NCBI RefSeq assembly: GCF_020149915.1
Contig: NZ_CP083760.1
Coordinates: 2,356,001 to 2,420,000, forward strand
DNA length: 64,000 bases
Direction: 5' to 3'
DNA from: Candidatus Sulfidibacterium hydrothermale
GTDB lineage: Bacteria; Bacteroidota; Bacteroidia; Bacteroidales; F082
Shown one piece after another: positions 52,617-63,758 of the stretch. Below the pieces are notes generated by a model that was given only the letters and a program-made list of their open reading frames with translations, was not told where the DNA came from and did no database searches. The position numbers and the translations under genes were made by a program. Every line of letters begins with the position of its first letter. Within the stretch, counting starts at the first letter, position 1.

Positions 52617-52690
52617 TAGTCCCGCGCAGACTTGAACTGCGGACCCCTACATTATCAGTGTAGTGCTCTAACCAACTGAGCTACGGGACT
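52617..52690 (-). tRNA. tRNA-Ile (GAT)
   Basis: A 74-base cloverleaf between 16S and tRNA-Ala. The acceptor stem is AGTCCCG/CGGGACT, and the anticodon stem CTACA/TGTAG encloses CTGATAA. The 16S-Ile-Ala-23S order is the common bacterial one. Confidence 0.97.
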
Positions 52691-53048
52691 GTTTGGATTG
52701 ATTAATGTCGAATGATAAATGCTGAAGGCTTCTCAAATGAAGTAATCTTACCACCATTTGCCATTCATCATTAATCCTTCTTCATTCCCAAAACCGCCCC
52801 TTAACAAAGTTCTCTGTTAGTGAGCAGTAAACCTTTGCTCTAAAGGGTTGACAGAGAAAGAAAATACTTCAAATACCTGAAGTGTGAAGTACTTGAAATT
52901 TGAAGTGCTTTAGGCACTTCTAACTTCAAACTTCCTTCTTCCATCTCTCTGTGGATTCTCCTCATTATGTTTAACAAAAATAAAGCACGCCAATGAAAAG
53001 GTACAACTTTCGGTCCTTCTCCCTGTGTAACAGTCTAAGAATCTCTCC
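52691..53048 (-). other. 16S-tRNA-Ile spacer
   Basis: It contains many degenerate GAAGT/ACTTC blocks (52860-52945) able to pair among themselves and, near 52972-52980, a nonamer TCATTATGT also found in the 16S leader. Probable RNase III processing and antitermination region; no gene. Confidence 0.5.
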
Positions 53049-54570
<1,522 letters not shown>

Positions 54571-54729
54571 ATAAGTATTTTTCAAAAAATTTATACCTTC
54601 AAGATCCTGACTGTTTACTCAAAGTCCTGTCTTTTGACAGGGGACTTCCTGCTGTTCCTTTTCTCTTGGCTGTGCTTCATTATGTCTATGAACTTTCTTT
54701 CTTTTTCCGTCTCTTCCAAAACGGGAGTG
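54571..54729 (-). other. 16S leader
   Basis: Leader between the proximal promoter and 16S. It contains TCATTATGT (54677-54685), shared with the 16S-tRNA spacer, and a short hairpin (GTCCTGTCTTTTGACAGGGAC). No gene is supported. Confidence 0.5.
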
Positions 54730-54760
54730 CAAAAGTAATACCTTTTTTTATTCTCGCAAG
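54730..54760 (-). promoter_or_regulatory. rRNA promoter P2 (proximal)
   Basis: Minus-strand TTG (54757-54759), 19-base spacer and TACTTTTG (54730-54737), followed by CACTCCCGTTTT. Confidence 0.6.
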
Positions 54761-54902
54761 CCTTTTTTTACTTTTTTTAAAAAAATTTTTGCTCTACTCT
54801 GCATCTCCGTCAAAACGCTTTAAATCACTTGCTTATATAATAAACAACCTTAAGCGCCTTCCCCTTCTCATCTTCTCTATGTACTCCCGCAAAAACGGAC
54901 TG

Positions 54903-54933
54903 CAAAAATAGTAAGTTTTTATTCCCTGGCAAC
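54903..54933 (-). promoter_or_regulatory. rRNA promoter P1 (distal)
   Basis: Minus-strand TTG (54930-54932), 19-base spacer and TATTTTTG (54903-54910), followed by CAGTCCGTTTT, nearly the same downstream sequence as P2. The region to 55050 is very A/T-rich. Confidence 0.6.
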
Positions 54934-55049
54934 ATTTTTGACAAAATTTTTTTGTGTTTTTTTTACTGCCTGTTTTAACCTATTTATTATCAGTCATTAA
55001 ATAAATAATTTTTTTATACAGTTCTTTTTTTTCTCCGTGAACACCAAAG

Positions 55050-55080
55050 AAAAAGCCCCGAAATAATCATCCCGGGGCTG
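55050..55080 (-). terminator. terminator after the DUF4136 gene
   Basis: AGCCCCG and CGGGGCT arms with a 12-base loop, followed by a U run on the minus strand. Confidence 0.75.
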
Positions 55081-55101
55081 GAAAAATGTTTTAAATCTAT
55101 C

Positions 55102-55704
55102 TTATTTCTTTTTTTCGTTCAACGGTTTCACCGGATAGTTTTCCATGATCTTGGCCACAGCACGTTTGATCCGCTCTTCACGCCCTTCCGGTTTTTCTTT
55201 TAATACATCGGTAGCAATACCTTCCCATATCAACTTTTTGGCTTTGGCATCAAAAACATTGACGATGAGTGTACCTTCTTTATATTCGTGCTGTGTATAG
55301 GTAGTCGTGGAATAAGTGAATCCTGGTCCCCATCCCCAACGCGGGCCATAACCATAATAACCACCATAATAGCCGCCATAAACGCCTGCTCCGGTAGTAT
55401 GGGCTGTTGTTTCGGTCTTTTCACGGGTAACAAAGAACAGAGAAACAATCAAATCTCCATGATCTTTTACATAGGTCATTCCCCGTTTTTTAAATTCATT
55501 CACAAAAGCTTTCTGAACACGTTCTCTATCGAGCGAATTGATATTTTTTTCCGAACCTTTTGCCCACCCATAAAATTCATAGGTTTTGTACTGGTCAAAG
55601 TTTACATTTTTATCATAATCGTAATTTACCTTTAAGGTGGAACACCCGGGGAGGAAAATCATTCCCATAAGAACCCCTAACAAAATCAAAGATAGTCTTT
55701 TCAT
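55102..55704 (-). CDS. DUF4136 lipoprotein
   Basis: A 200-residue protein with a lipoprotein signal peptide (lipobox LPGC with Cys at 21) and a DUF4136 domain (VNYDYDKNVNFDQYKTYEFYGWAK, DGDLIVSLF-like strand, IVNVFDAKAKKLIWEG). A loop of tyrosine/glycine-rich sequence (GGYYGGYYGYGPRWGWGPG) is inserted in the middle. Members are envelope proteins of unknown function, often up-regulated by stress in Bacteroidota. It has its own promoter and terminator. Confidence 0.88.
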   Translation of the reverse strand: MKRLSLILLGVLMGMIFLPGCSTLKVNYDYDKNVNFDQYKTYEFYGWAKGSEKNINSLDRERVQKAFVNEFKKRGMTYVKDHGDLIVSLFFVTREKTETTAHTTGAGVYGGYYGGYYGYGPRWGWGPGFTYSTTTYTQHEYKEGTLIVNVFDAKAKKLIWEGIATDVLKEKPEGREERIKRAVAKIMENYPVKPLNEKKK

Positions 55705-55730
55705 TTTTTTAGCATTTAATTTATAATGAA

Positions 55731-55764
55731 CAAAAATAATTATATTTCGGTAAAGATTTACAAA
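55731..55764 (-). promoter_or_regulatory. promoter of the DUF4136 gene
   Basis: Minus-strand TTTG (55761-55764), 22-base spacer and TATTTTTG (55731-55738), 27 bases before the gene. Confidence 0.5.
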
Positions 55765-55831
55765 AATCAGACCATTCTTTCTTAAACTTTTCTAAAGATT
55801 TGCAAGCGGATTTGGGGAAACAATGGGTATA

Positions 55832-55868
55832 AAAAAACGGATGTCATACCTATGACATCCGTTTTTCT
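55832..55868 (-). terminator. terminator of the spc/alpha ribosomal operon
   Basis: AAAAACGGATGTCATA and TATGACATCCGTTTTT form a 16-bp near-perfect hairpin with a 2-base loop just after rplQ and a U run on the minus strand. Confidence 0.88.
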
Positions 55869-55892
55869 TTAATCGTTCAACAAAAAGAATGG

Positions 55893-56582
55893 CTATTCTT
55901 CCTTTTTGTTCTCGTCTTTTTTCTCGCCCTTTTCTTCCTGTTTCTTCTCGCTTTTAGGTTCTTTCTTTTCTTCTTTCACTTCGGATTTGGGGGCTTCTTC
56001 TTTTTTTGTTTCGGCAGCCGGAGCTTCCTCTTTCTTTTCTGCTACTTTTTCAACCGGCTTTTCTTCCACTTTTTCTTCTTTTTTCACTTCTGCTTCTTTA
56101 GCTGTTTCTTTGGCGGTATCAGCAGGAGCTTCTTTCTGTGCCGTTGCAGTTGATTTCTTTTTTCCACCGCGGCGACGCCGTGTAGATTTTGCCTTAGTAG
56201 CTGATTTTTCAGCCAACAGGGTTTCGTTAAAGTCAACCAGTTCCATCATGGCCAATTCAGCATTATCGCCTACACGGTTTCCCAATTTAATGATGCGGGT
56301 ATATCCGCCCGGACGATCAGCCACTTTTTTAGCCACTTCACGGAAAAGTTCCGTTACCGCTTCTTTACTTTGCAAATAGCTAAATACAATACGACGTGAA
56401 TGGGTTGTATCGTCTTTTGAACGGGTAATCAAAGGCTCAACATAGCTTCTCAAAGCTTTGGCTTTGGCTACCGTAGTGGTAATTCTTTTATGTAAGATCA
56501 GGGAAGTGGCCATATTCGCCAACATAGCTTTCCGGTGCGAACTGGTTCTTCCGAGATGATTAAAACTCTTTCTGTGTCTCAT
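55893..56582 (-). CDS. rplQ: ribosomal protein L17 with long charged C-terminal tail
   Basis: L17 of the large subunit. Residues 1-120 are a normal L17 ([47 protein letters not shown]). Residues 125-229 are an added tail: RRRRGGKKK at 135-143, then about 80 residues almost entirely of Lys, Glu, Ala and Pro with repeated KKEEAP-like units. E. coli L17 has 127 residues. The tail is likely disordered and may bind rRNA or other proteins. It is the last gene of the operon. Confidence 0.97.
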   Translation of the reverse strand: MRHRKSFNHLGRTSSHRKAMLANMATSLILHKRITTTVAKAKALRSYVEPLITRSKDDTTHSRRIVFSYLQSKEAVTELFREVAKKVADRPGGYTRIIKLGNRVGDNAELAMMELVDFNETLLAEKSATKAKSTRRRRGGKKKSTATAQKEAPADTAKETAKEAEVKKEEKVEEKPVEKVAEKKEEAPAAETKKEEAPKSEVKEEKKEPKSEKKQEEKGEKKDENKKEE

Positions 56583-56587
56583 GGTTC

Positions 56588-57580
56588 TTAATCCTTATCT
56601 AATTTATATTTTGCTACATTCATTCCAAACTCCAAGTTCTTCGACTCAACCAGTTGTTCCAGCTCAGTTAAAGACTTCTTACCAAAATTTCTAAATTTCA
56701 ACAAATCACTTTTGTTATAGGAAACCAGATCACCTAATGTATCCACATCGGCTGCTTTAAGGCAGTTGAGGGCACGAACAGACAAATCCAGGTCAACCAA
56801 TTTGGTTTTCAACAGCTGACGAATATGCAATGTATTTTCATCAAACTCTTCCGAAACGGATTTTTCTTCTGAATCAATGGAAATTTTCTCATCGGAGAAC
56901 AGCATAAAGTGCTGGATCAGAATCTTTGCCGCTTCTTTTAAAGCATCTTTAGGATGAATTGAACCATCCGTAATGATTTCGAGAATCAGTTTTTCATAGT
57001 CGGTTTTCTGTTCGACACGATAATTTTCGATGCTGTATTTCACATTTTTAATCGGCGTGTGAATGGAGTCGATGGCAATAGTACCCACCGGTGCGTCGGG
57101 ATCTTTATTTTCTTCTGCCGGCACGTATCCTCTTCCTTTACCGATGGTAATTTCCATACTCAGTTTTACCGACGGGTCGAGGTGGCAAATCATTTCGTCC
57201 GTATTCAGTACCTGAAAAACAGAAAGGAATTTATTAATATCACCGGCTTTAAACTCGCTCTGATCACCAATAACGATATTTACTTTTTCCGTATTTTCAT
57301 CAGGAATTTGCTGTTTAAACCGTACTTTCTTCAGGTTGAGGATAATATCGGTAACATCTTCAATGACTCCGTCAATAGAAGAAAATTCGTGTACAACGCC
57401 CGCAATTTTAACGTTTGTAATGGCAAAACCTTCGAGCGAGGAAAGAAGAATTCTCCGCAAGGCATTGCCAATAGTAATTCCAAAACCTGGTTCGAGAGGA
57501 CGAAATTCAAATACGCCTCTGAAGCCATCGGTTTCATTCATAATCACCTTATCAGGCTTTTGAAATGCTAATATCGCCAT
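56588..57580 (-). CDS. rpoA: RNA polymerase alpha subunit
   Basis: A 330-residue alpha subunit. The N-terminal domain has the [20 protein letters not shown] dimerisation/assembly helix; the C-terminal domain has [18 protein letters not shown] and [17 protein letters not shown], the HhH-type region contacting DNA and regulators. It is 5 bases upstream of rplQ. Confidence 0.98.
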   Translation of the reverse strand: MAILAFQKPDKVIMNETDGFRGVFEFRPLEPGFGITIGNALRRILLSSLEGFAITNVKIAGVVHEFSSIDGVIEDVTDIILNLKKVRFKQQIPDENTEKVNIVIGDQSEFKAGDINKFLSVFQVLNTDEMICHLDPSVKLSMEITIGKGRGYVPAEENKDPDAPVGTIAIDSIHTPIKNVKYSIENYRVEQKTDYEKLILEIITDGSIHPKDALKEAAKILIQHFMLFSDEKISIDSEEKSVSEEFDENTLHIRQLLKTKLVDLDLSVRALNCLKAADVDTLGDLVSYNKSDLLKFRNFGKKSLTELEQLVESKNLEFGMNVAKYKLDKD

Positions 57581-57621
57581 AGTATCAGTTTAACTTTTTT
57601 ATTAAAAACAGCAGTAAAATA

Positions 57622-58227
57622 TTATTTAGAGTACAACTCAACAATGAGGTTTTCCTTGATATTTTCAGGAATCTCATCGCGTTCGGGATAGTTCAGAAAC
57701 TTTCCTTCCATTTTGGCATCATCCCATTCCAGCCACGAAAACGACCGGTTATTGGCGGCCAGGGATTCGGTAATTACTTCCAGGTTTTTCGATTTTTCGC
57801 GTACTCCTACGACATCGCCAGCTCGCAAAGAATAAGAGGGAATATTCACCACTTTTCCGTTAACCAAAATATGACGATGAGAAACCAGCTGACGAGCAGC
57901 AGCTCGGGTAGGTGCAATACCCAAACGGAAAACTGTATTATCCAAACGGGCTTCGGCCAGTTTCAAGAGATTTTCACCCGTAATTCCCTTACGCTGGGAA
58001 GCTTTATGAAAAAGGTTACGAAACTGTTTTTCCAGGATGCCATAAGTATATTTGGCTTTTTGTTTTTCCTGAAGCTGCATTCCGTACTCCGATTGTTTTT
58101 TTCTTCTGCGCATTTGGCCATGCTGTCCCGGAGCATAATTCTTTTTCTCGAGATATTTGTCTGCACCGAAAATAGGTTCACCGAATTTCCGTGCAATTTT
58201 TGATTTTGGGCCAATATATCTTGCCAT
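57622..58227 (-). CDS. rpsD: ribosomal protein S4
   Basis: A 201-residue S4. The S4 RNA-binding domain includes [24 protein letters not shown]; the N-terminus [19 protein letters not shown] matches the family. It initiates 30S assembly. In many bacteria S4 represses the alpha operon; this was not tested here. Confidence 0.98.
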   Translation of the reverse strand: MARYIGPKSKIARKFGEPIFGADKYLEKKNYAPGQHGQMRRRKKQSEYGMQLQEKQKAKYTYGILEKQFRNLFHKASQRKGITGENLLKLAEARLDNTVFRLGIAPTRAAARQLVSHRHILVNGKVVNIPSYSLRAGDVVGVREKSKNLEVITESLAANNRSFSWLEWDDAKMEGKFLNYPERDEIPENIKENLIVELYSK

Positions 58228-58263
58228 AATCTATATAAATTTGTCTGTTTCGTCTTACAATAA

Positions 58264-58653
58264 TTATACTCTTCTTCTTTTGGGCGGACGGCAACCATTA
58301 TGCGGGATCGGTGTTACATCAATAATTTCAGTAACCTGGATACCCGATGAGTTAATGGTTCTGATAGCCGATTCACGACCGGCACCGGGGCCTTTTACAT
58401 AAACTTTTACTTTACGCAGACCTAAGCCATAAGCCACTTTGGCACAATCTTCGGCTGACATTTGTGCTGCGTAAGGTGTATTTTTTTTGGATCCTTTAAA
58501 GCCCATTTTTCCCGATGATGACCATGAGATAACCTGTCCGGCATCATTGGTAAGGGAAATAATGATGTTGTTAAAAGTAGCCTGAATATAAGCACGTCCT
58601 ACCGGATCTACTTTGACTACACGTTTTTTTGTATTTCTGGTCCTTTTTGCCAT
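58264..58653 (-). CDS. rpsK: ribosomal protein S11
   Basis: A 129-residue S11 at the 30S platform. [41 protein letters not shown] and the [18 protein letters not shown]-terminus are diagnostic. Confidence 0.98.
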   Translation of the reverse strand: MAKRTRNTKKRVVKVDPVGRAYIQATFNNIIISLTNDAGQVISWSSSGKMGFKGSKKNTPYAAQMSAEDCAKVAYGLGLRKVKVYVKGPGAGRESAIRTINSSGIQVTEIIDVTPIPHNGCRPPKRRRV

Positions 58654-58688
58654 TTTTCGTTTTATTTCGAAATATTAAATCCTATTTA

Positions 58689-59063
58689 TTACTTGGTAGC
58701 TTTCTTTTTATTGGCAACGGTTTTCTTACGACCTTTACGGGTACGGGCATTATTTTTGGTTTTCTGCCCGCGAAGAGGAAGGCCGATACGGTGACGAATT
58801 CCGCGATAAGTTCCGATGTCCATCAGTCGTTTGATGTTCATCTGTACTTCTGAGCGGAGTTCTCCTTCGACTTTCATTTCACTGATGATCGAACGAATTT
58901 TGTTCTGTTCATCATCATCCCAGTCTTTAACCTTTTTATCCCAATCGATACCGGCTTCGGTTAAAATTTTCTGAGCAGTACTTCTGCCAATTCCATAAAT
59001 GTAAGTTAAACCGATTTCGCCTCTTTTATTTTGGGGAATGTCAACTCCAGCAATTCTTGCCAT
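58689..59063 (-). CDS. rpsM: ribosomal protein S13
   Basis: A 124-residue S13 in the 30S head. [21 protein letters not shown] begins it, and [18 protein letters not shown] near the C-terminus contacts tRNA and 16S. It lies 30 bases after rpmJ. Confidence 0.98.
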   Translation of the reverse strand: MARIAGVDIPQNKRGEIGLTYIYGIGRSTAQKILTEAGIDWDKKVKDWDDDEQNKIRSIISEMKVEGELRSEVQMNIKRLMDIGTYRGIRHRIGLPLRGQKTKNNARTRKGRKKTVANKKKATK

Positions 59064-59093
59064 AATTCTTGTTATTAATTGATTAAAAAAGGA

Positions 59094-59210
59094 TTAACCC
59101 TGTCTTTGTTTGTACTTTGGATTCTTTTTATTAATGATATACAATCTTCCTTTCCGACGAACCATTTTGTCCTCGGGTGATCTCTTCTTAATTGATGCAC
59201 GTATTTTCAT
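59094..59210 (-). CDS. rpmJ: ribosomal protein L36, zinc-free form
   Basis: A 38-residue protein between infA and rpsM, too short for ordinary ORF calling. It begins [15 protein letters not shown], and ends [10 protein letters not shown], matching L36. The three cysteines and histidine that bind zinc in the standard form are absent (SPEDK and YIINKKN in their place), so this is the C-minus type. Confidence 0.95.
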   Translation of the reverse strand: MKIRASIKKRSPEDKMVRRKGRLYIINKKNPKYKQRQG

Positions 59211-59217
59211 GATGTTT

Positions 59218-59436
59218 CTATTTATATCTAAATGTTATTCTTCCTTTAGTTAAATCGTAAGGAGACATCTCCAGTTTTACTCTGTCACCCGGCAAAATTT
59301 TGATGTAATGCATCCGCATTTTACCGGAAATATGCGCGATAATCGTATGCCCGTTTTCCAATTCCACACGAAACATGGCGTTGCCCAACGATTCAATTAC
59401 CGTGCCATCTTGTTCTATTGACTGTTGTTTTGCCAT
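59218..59436 (-). CDS. infA: translation initiation factor IF-1
   Basis: A 72-residue OB-fold protein that occupies the ribosomal A site during initiation. The family signature includes [19 protein letters not shown] and [16 protein letters not shown]; the C-terminus is the usual [10 protein letters not shown]. It is 7 bases before rpmJ. Confidence 0.98.
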   Translation of the reverse strand: MAKQQSIEQDGTVIESLGNAMFRVELENGHTIIAHISGKMRMHYIKILPGDRVKLEMSPYDLTKGRITFRYK

Positions 59437-59445
59437 AATGAACGA

Positions 59446-60225
59446 CTATTTATTATTTAAAACTTTTTCTATCTCCTCAAAACTGGATAAAATATCCGCT
59501 TTACCCTGCCTGATGGCTACATCGTGTTCGAAATGTGCCGATGGTTTACCATCAGCCGTACGAATCGTCCATCCATCAGCTTCCTGATACACTTCTTTCA
59601 CCCCGAGGTTAATCATGGGTTCAATGGCGATACACATTCCGGCTTTCAGTTTAGGACCGGTACCCCGCCGTCCGTAATTAGGCACTTCGGGTTCTTCATG
59701 CAGATTTCTCCCCACACCGTGTCCTACCAAATCTCTCACTACGCCATAGCCAAAACTTTCAACATAAGTTTGAATGGCATAACCAATATCCCGGACACGT
59801 TTTCCGGCCACTGCCTGCTCAATTCCGAGATAAAGTGCTTTTTTCGTCCGTTCGAGCAATAAAAGCACTTCTTCGTCCACTTCGCCTACCGGAAAAGTGT
59901 AAGCTGAGTCGCCATAAAATCCGCCCCAGATTGTTCCGCAGTCGATGGAAACAATGTCTCCATCTTTTAACTCGGTTTCATCCGGAATACCATGTACCAC
60001 TGCATCGTTTACAGAGATACAAAGGGTAGCGGGGAAACCGCCATATCCTTTAAAACCAGGAACGGCACCGTTATCGCGAATAAACTCTTCGGCAATACGG
60101 TCCAACGTAATGGTTTTTACTCCGGGCCGGATATGTTTTGCCACTTCGGCAAGTGTTTTTCCAACAAGTAAAGAACTGTGTCTTTGTATTTCTATTTCTT
60201 CGTCTGTTTTAATCGGTATCATCAC
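59446..60225 (-). CDS. map: methionine aminopeptidase type I
   Basis: A 259-residue MAP that removes N-terminal methionine during translation. The metal-ligand regions are SIDCGTIWGGFYGDSAYTF, VGHGVGRNLHEEPEVPN and CIAIEPMIN, as well as the end strand HFEHDVAIRQGK. Start at the first or second Met cannot be decided. It is in the usual Bacteroidota position between secY and infA. Confidence 0.97.
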   Translation of the reverse strand: MMIPIKTDEEIEIQRHSSLLVGKTLAEVAKHIRPGVKTITLDRIAEEFIRDNGAVPGFKGYGGFPATLCISVNDAVVHGIPDETELKDGDIVSIDCGTIWGGFYGDSAYTFPVGEVDEEVLLLLERTKKALYLGIEQAVAGKRVRDIGYAIQTYVESFGYGVVRDLVGHGVGRNLHEEPEVPNYGRRGTGPKLKAGMCIAIEPMINLGVKEVYQEADGWTIRTADGKPSAHFEHDVAIRQGKADILSSFEEIEKVLNNK

Positions 60226-60234
60226 GAAGAAAAA

Positions 60235-61596
60235 TTACATTCCGCCAAATGCCGACGGTCTTCCCTTAATTCTTCCTGACTTGGTCAGTCCGTCATAATG
60301 GCGCATCAACAAATAACTTTCGATTTGCTGCAGGGTATCCAAAACCACTCCCACAAGAATCAACAACGATGTTCCGCCATAGAACGCAGCAAACCCACTG
60401 TTTACTCCGATAAGCCGGGCAAAAAGAGGCAAAATAGCAATCAGACCGAGGAAAATAGATCCTGGCAATGTAATCCGCGATAAAATATTATCGAGATACT
60501 CAGCTGTTTTACGCCCCGGTTTTACACCCGGAATAAATCCGCCATTTTTCTTCAAATCCTCTGCCATCTGGTTTGGATTAATGGTAATGGCGGTATAAAA
60601 GTAAGTAAACAGAATGATCATGATAAAGAAAGTGAAATTGTACCAGAAACCATTAAAATCGGTAAAGGCAGCAGCAATTCCACTTAAGGTATCACTATTG
60701 GCAAATCCTACCAAAGTAAGCGGTAAAAACATAATGGCCTGTGCAAAAATGATCGGCATTACACCGGCAGCATTCACTTTCAACGGTAAATACTGACGCA
60801 CGCCACCATATTGTTTGTTTCCAACAATTCTTTTGGCATATTGAACCGGTACTTTTCGGGTTCCCTGTACCAACAAGATGGTAAACAGGATCACCAGCAC
60901 CAGCATTAAGATTTCGAGAAGGAAGTAAACCATTCCACCATTGGTTTCCACAATACGGGAAACGAATTCCTGGAACAAGGCACCGGGGAGCCGGGCAATG
61001 ATACCAATCATAATGATGAGGGAGATTCCGTTGCCGACACCTTTATCGGTAATTTTTTCGCCAAGCCACATCACGAACAGGGTACCTGAAATCAGGATAA
61101 TGGTGGACGAAACCCAGAAAAAGACCGGGGGATGTGTCACAGCAGGATTAAAAGGAGTAATGGCCTGCGGTGGCACCTGCGAAACCAGGTTGGCAATATA
61201 AGCCGGAGCCTGAAAAGCAACAATAGCTACGGTCAAATAACGGGTAATCTGATTAATTTTCCGTGTACCGCTTTCTCCTTCGCGCTGCAAGCGTTGAAAA
61301 TAAGGAATTGCCATTCCGAGCAACTGGATCACAATCGAAGCCGAAATATAAGGCATAATCCCCAGTGCAAAAATGGATGCATGCGAGAAAGCACCACCGG
61401 AAAACATGTTTAACAGTCCCATTAGGCCGGAGCTACCCTGATTTTGCAGATTGGTAAGCATATTAGGATCCACACCCGGAAGCACTACATACGAACCAAG
61501 ACGGTAAATCGCAATGATTCCGAGAGTATAGAGGATACGCTTACGGAGCTCCTCAATCTTATAAATGTTTCTTATGGTTTCTATAAATTTTTTCAT
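60235..61596 (-). CDS. secY: preprotein translocase subunit SecY
   Basis: A 453-residue pore protein with ten membrane helices. GIMPYISASIVIQLLGMAIPYFQRLQREGE is the classic SecY signature region, and GGFIPGVKPGRKTAEYLDNI precedes the later helices. It forms the channel used by SecA and by cotranslational insertion. It follows rplO by 6 bases. Confidence 0.98.
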   Translation of the reverse strand: MKKFIETIRNIYKIEELRKRILYTLGIIAIYRLGSYVVLPGVDPNMLTNLQNQGSSGLMGLLNMFSGGAFSHASIFALGIMPYISASIVIQLLGMAIPYFQRLQREGESGTRKINQITRYLTVAIVAFQAPAYIANLVSQVPPQAITPFNPAVTHPPVFFWVSSTIILISGTLFVMWLGEKITDKGVGNGISLIIMIGIIARLPGALFQEFVSRIVETNGGMVYFLLEILMLVLVILFTILLVQGTRKVPVQYAKRIVGNKQYGGVRQYLPLKVNAAGVMPIIFAQAIMFLPLTLVGFANSDTLSGIAAAFTDFNGFWYNFTFFIMIILFTYFYTAITINPNQMAEDLKKNGGFIPGVKPGRKTAEYLDNILSRITLPGSIFLGLIAILPLFARLIGVNSGFAAFYGGTSLLILVGVVLDTLQQIESYLLMRHYDGLTKSGRIKGRPSAFGGM

Positions 61597-61602
61597 TCCA
61601 TC

Positions 61603-62049
61603 TTAAATTATAATGGCCTGACCTCCCTGTGCTTCGATAGCGGTTTTAGCAGTTTTAGTAAAAGCATGAGCAGAAACTTCCAGTTTAGCTTTCAGTTCGC
61701 CACGGCCCAAAATTTTGATTAAATCATTTTTCGATACAAGACCGTTTTCAATTAAAACTTCCTGATTAATCACCGTAAGGTTTTTTTCATCGGCAAGTTT
61801 CTGAAGAACGTCAAGGTTAACGCCCTGATATTCTTTACGGTTTATATTTTTAAAACCAAATTTCGGAACCCTTCTAAAGAGAGGCATTTGTCCGCCTTCG
61901 AAACCACTTTTTTGCTTATAGCCGGACCTTGACTGGGCACCTTTGTGTCCGCGTGTAGAAGTACCGCCTCTACCGGAACCTTGTCCCCTGCCAATTCTCT
62001 TTTTGTTCTTTACAGAACCTTTTGCCGGTTTAAGATTGCTTAAATCCAT
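61603..62049 (-). CDS. rplO: ribosomal protein L15
   Basis: A 148-residue L15. The glycine-rich RNA-binding N-terminus ([24 protein letters not shown]) and the [10 protein letters not shown] block are typical. Confidence 0.98.
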   Translation of the reverse strand: MDLSNLKPAKGSVKNKKRIGRGQGSGRGGTSTRGHKGAQSRSGYKQKSGFEGGQMPLFRRVPKFGFKNINRKEYQGVNLDVLQKLADEKNLTVINQEVLIENGLVSKNDLIKILGRGELKAKLEVSAHAFTKTAKTAIEAQGGQAIII

Positions 62050-62063
62050 TGTTTTTCCTTGTT

Positions 62064-62243
62064 TTAAATTTCTTCAACCTTCAATAAATGTTTCACTTTT
62101 TCAATCATTCCCAGCACCTGAGGGGTAGATTCTACCTCTTTCGGGCGGTTCAGTTTTTTCAGTCCGAGCGCTTCCAATGTTTTTTTCTGACGCAAGGGTC
62201 TGTTAATAGCGCTTCTCACCTGAGTAATTCTCAACTTTGTCAT
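62064..62243 (-). CDS. rpmD: ribosomal protein L30
   Basis: A 59-residue L30 ([14 protein letters not shown], then [19 protein letters not shown]). The frame opens three codons upstream of the usual MTK start; I use the MTK start, which leaves 14 bases from rpsE. Confidence 0.96.
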   Translation of the reverse strand: MTKLRITQVRSAINRPLRQKKTLEALGLKKLNRPKEVESTPQVLGMIEKVKHLLKVEEI

Positions 62244-62257
62244 ATCTCTCAATGCTC

Positions 62258-62776
62258 CTATCCGTTAAAAACAGTATCTAATTCTACCCCTCTTACTTGT
62301 GCAACAGTAATGGGGTCGCGCAATTTAGTTAACGCATCAATGGTTGCTTTCACCACAGAGTGAGGATTCGACGAACCTTTTGATTTGGCCAATACGTTTT
62401 TCACGCCGACACTTTCCAGTACGGCACGCATAGCACCACCGGCGATAACACCGGTACCGGGAGCAGCCGGTTGGATATAAACCCGGGCGCCGCTGTATTT
62501 TCCGGTTTGTTCGTGCGGGATGGTACCTTTCAGCACAGGAACTTTTACCAGGTGTTTTTTGGCATCATCAATTCCTTTGGCAATAGCAGCAGTAACTTCC
62601 TTTGCTTTACCCAGTCCATAGCCTACTACACCGTTTTCGTTTCCTACAACCACAATGGCAGAGAAGCTGAAAGTCCGTCCTCCTTTGGTCACTTTCGTCA
62701 CTCTTTGGATACTCACCAGCCTGTCTTTAAATTCGATATCGCTGGATTTAATCTTTTTTACGTTTGCGTTTGACAT
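62258..62776 (-). CDS. rpsE: ribosomal protein S5
   Basis: A 172-residue S5 in the 30S body, involved in decoding accuracy. [37 protein letters not shown] and [16 protein letters not shown] are diagnostic. Confidence 0.98.
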   Translation of the reverse strand: MSNANVKKIKSSDIEFKDRLVSIQRVTKVTKGGRTFSFSAIVVVGNENGVVGYGLGKAKEVTAAIAKGIDDAKKHLVKVPVLKGTIPHEQTGKYSGARVYIQPAAPGTGVIAGGAMRAVLESVGVKNVLAKSKGSSNPHSVVKATIDALTKLRDPITVAQVRGVELDTVFNG

Positions 62777-62782
62777 AATTTT

Positions 62783-63145
62783 CTAAAATTTAAGTCCTCC
62801 TTCTCTGGCAGCATCAGCAAGTGCTTTTACTCTGCCATGGTACAGATAACCGTTTCTATCGAAAACAACTGTTGTAATTCCGGCAGCTAAGGCCCGTTCG
62901 GCGGCCAGCTTACCTACTTTATTCGCTTGTTCTATCTTGGTCATTTTTTGTCCTTCCAGACTCTTGTCGGCGGATGATGCAGAAACCAATGTTTTTTGTG
63001 CCAGGTCGTCAATCAACTGAACATAAATTTGTTTGTTGCTTCTGAAGACACTCATACGGGGACGTTCAGCAGTCCCTTTGATGGTCTTCCTGACCCGCAT
63101 CTTAATCCTGTTTCTACGAAATACTTTTTTATTCTTAATAGCCAT
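62783..63145 (-). CDS. rplR: ribosomal protein L18
   Basis: A 120-residue L18 that binds 5S r[23 protein letters not shown] and [20 protein letters not shown] are typical; the C-terminus ends AREGGLKF. Confidence 0.98.
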   Translation of the reverse strand: MAIKNKKVFRRNRIKMRVRKTIKGTAERPRMSVFRSNKQIYVQLIDDLAQKTLVSASSADKSLEGQKMTKIEQANKVGKLAAERALAAGITTVVFDRNGYLYHGRVKALADAAREGGLKF

Positions 63146-63184
63146 CTCTTTAATGGATTTTTCAGTTTATGAATGCGTCTGCAA

Positions 63185-63742
63185 TTATTTTTTCTCTGCT
63201 GATTTACCGGCTTTACGTCTGAGTTCTTCACCCTGGAACCGGATTCCTTTACCTTTATACGGCTCGGGTTTACGGAAAGAGCGGATTTTAGCAGCCACCT
63301 GACCCAGCAGTTGTTTATCGGCAGAGGTCATTTTAATCTGTGGATTTTTCCCTCGCTCAGAAACCGTTTCGATTTTAATTTCGGAAGGGATTTCCATAAA
63401 GATATTATGAGAATAACCCAGAGACAGTTCAAGGAGCTGACCTTTGGCTTCGGCTTTAAAACCCACACCGACCAATTCCTGCACCGTTGTAAAACCCTGG
63501 CTAACTCCTGTAATCATATTATTCAGCAACGAGCGGTACAAACCATGTTTTGATTTGTGCTCTTTGCTTTCAGTAGCTCTGGAGAGTACCACACGGCCGT
63601 CTTCCACTTTCACAGTAATGGCAGGGTCAACAACCTGAGTCAGTTCGCCCAGTTTTCCTTTTACGGTAACTACATTGTTATCGCTCACCTTTACTTCCAC
63701 TCCCTGCGGGATGGTTATCGGTAATCTTCCTATTCTTGACAT
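63185..63742 (-). CDS. rplF: ribosomal protein L6
   Basis: A 185-residue L6 with two similar beta/alpha domains. It starts MSRIGRLPITIPQGVEV and ends with KPEPYKGKGIRFQGEELRRKAGK, the L6 signature 2 region. Confidence 0.98.
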   Translation of the reverse strand: MSRIGRLPITIPQGVEVKVSDNNVVTVKGKLGELTQVVDPAITVKVEDGRVVLSRATESKEHKSKHGLYRSLLNNMITGVSQGFTTVQELVGVGFKAEAKGQLLELSLGYSHNIFMEIPSEIKIETVSERGKNPQIKMTSADKQLLGQVAAKIRSFRKPEPYKGKGIRFQGEELRRKAGKSAEKK

Positions 63743-63758
63743 TGCTCTTTCTCCTGTA

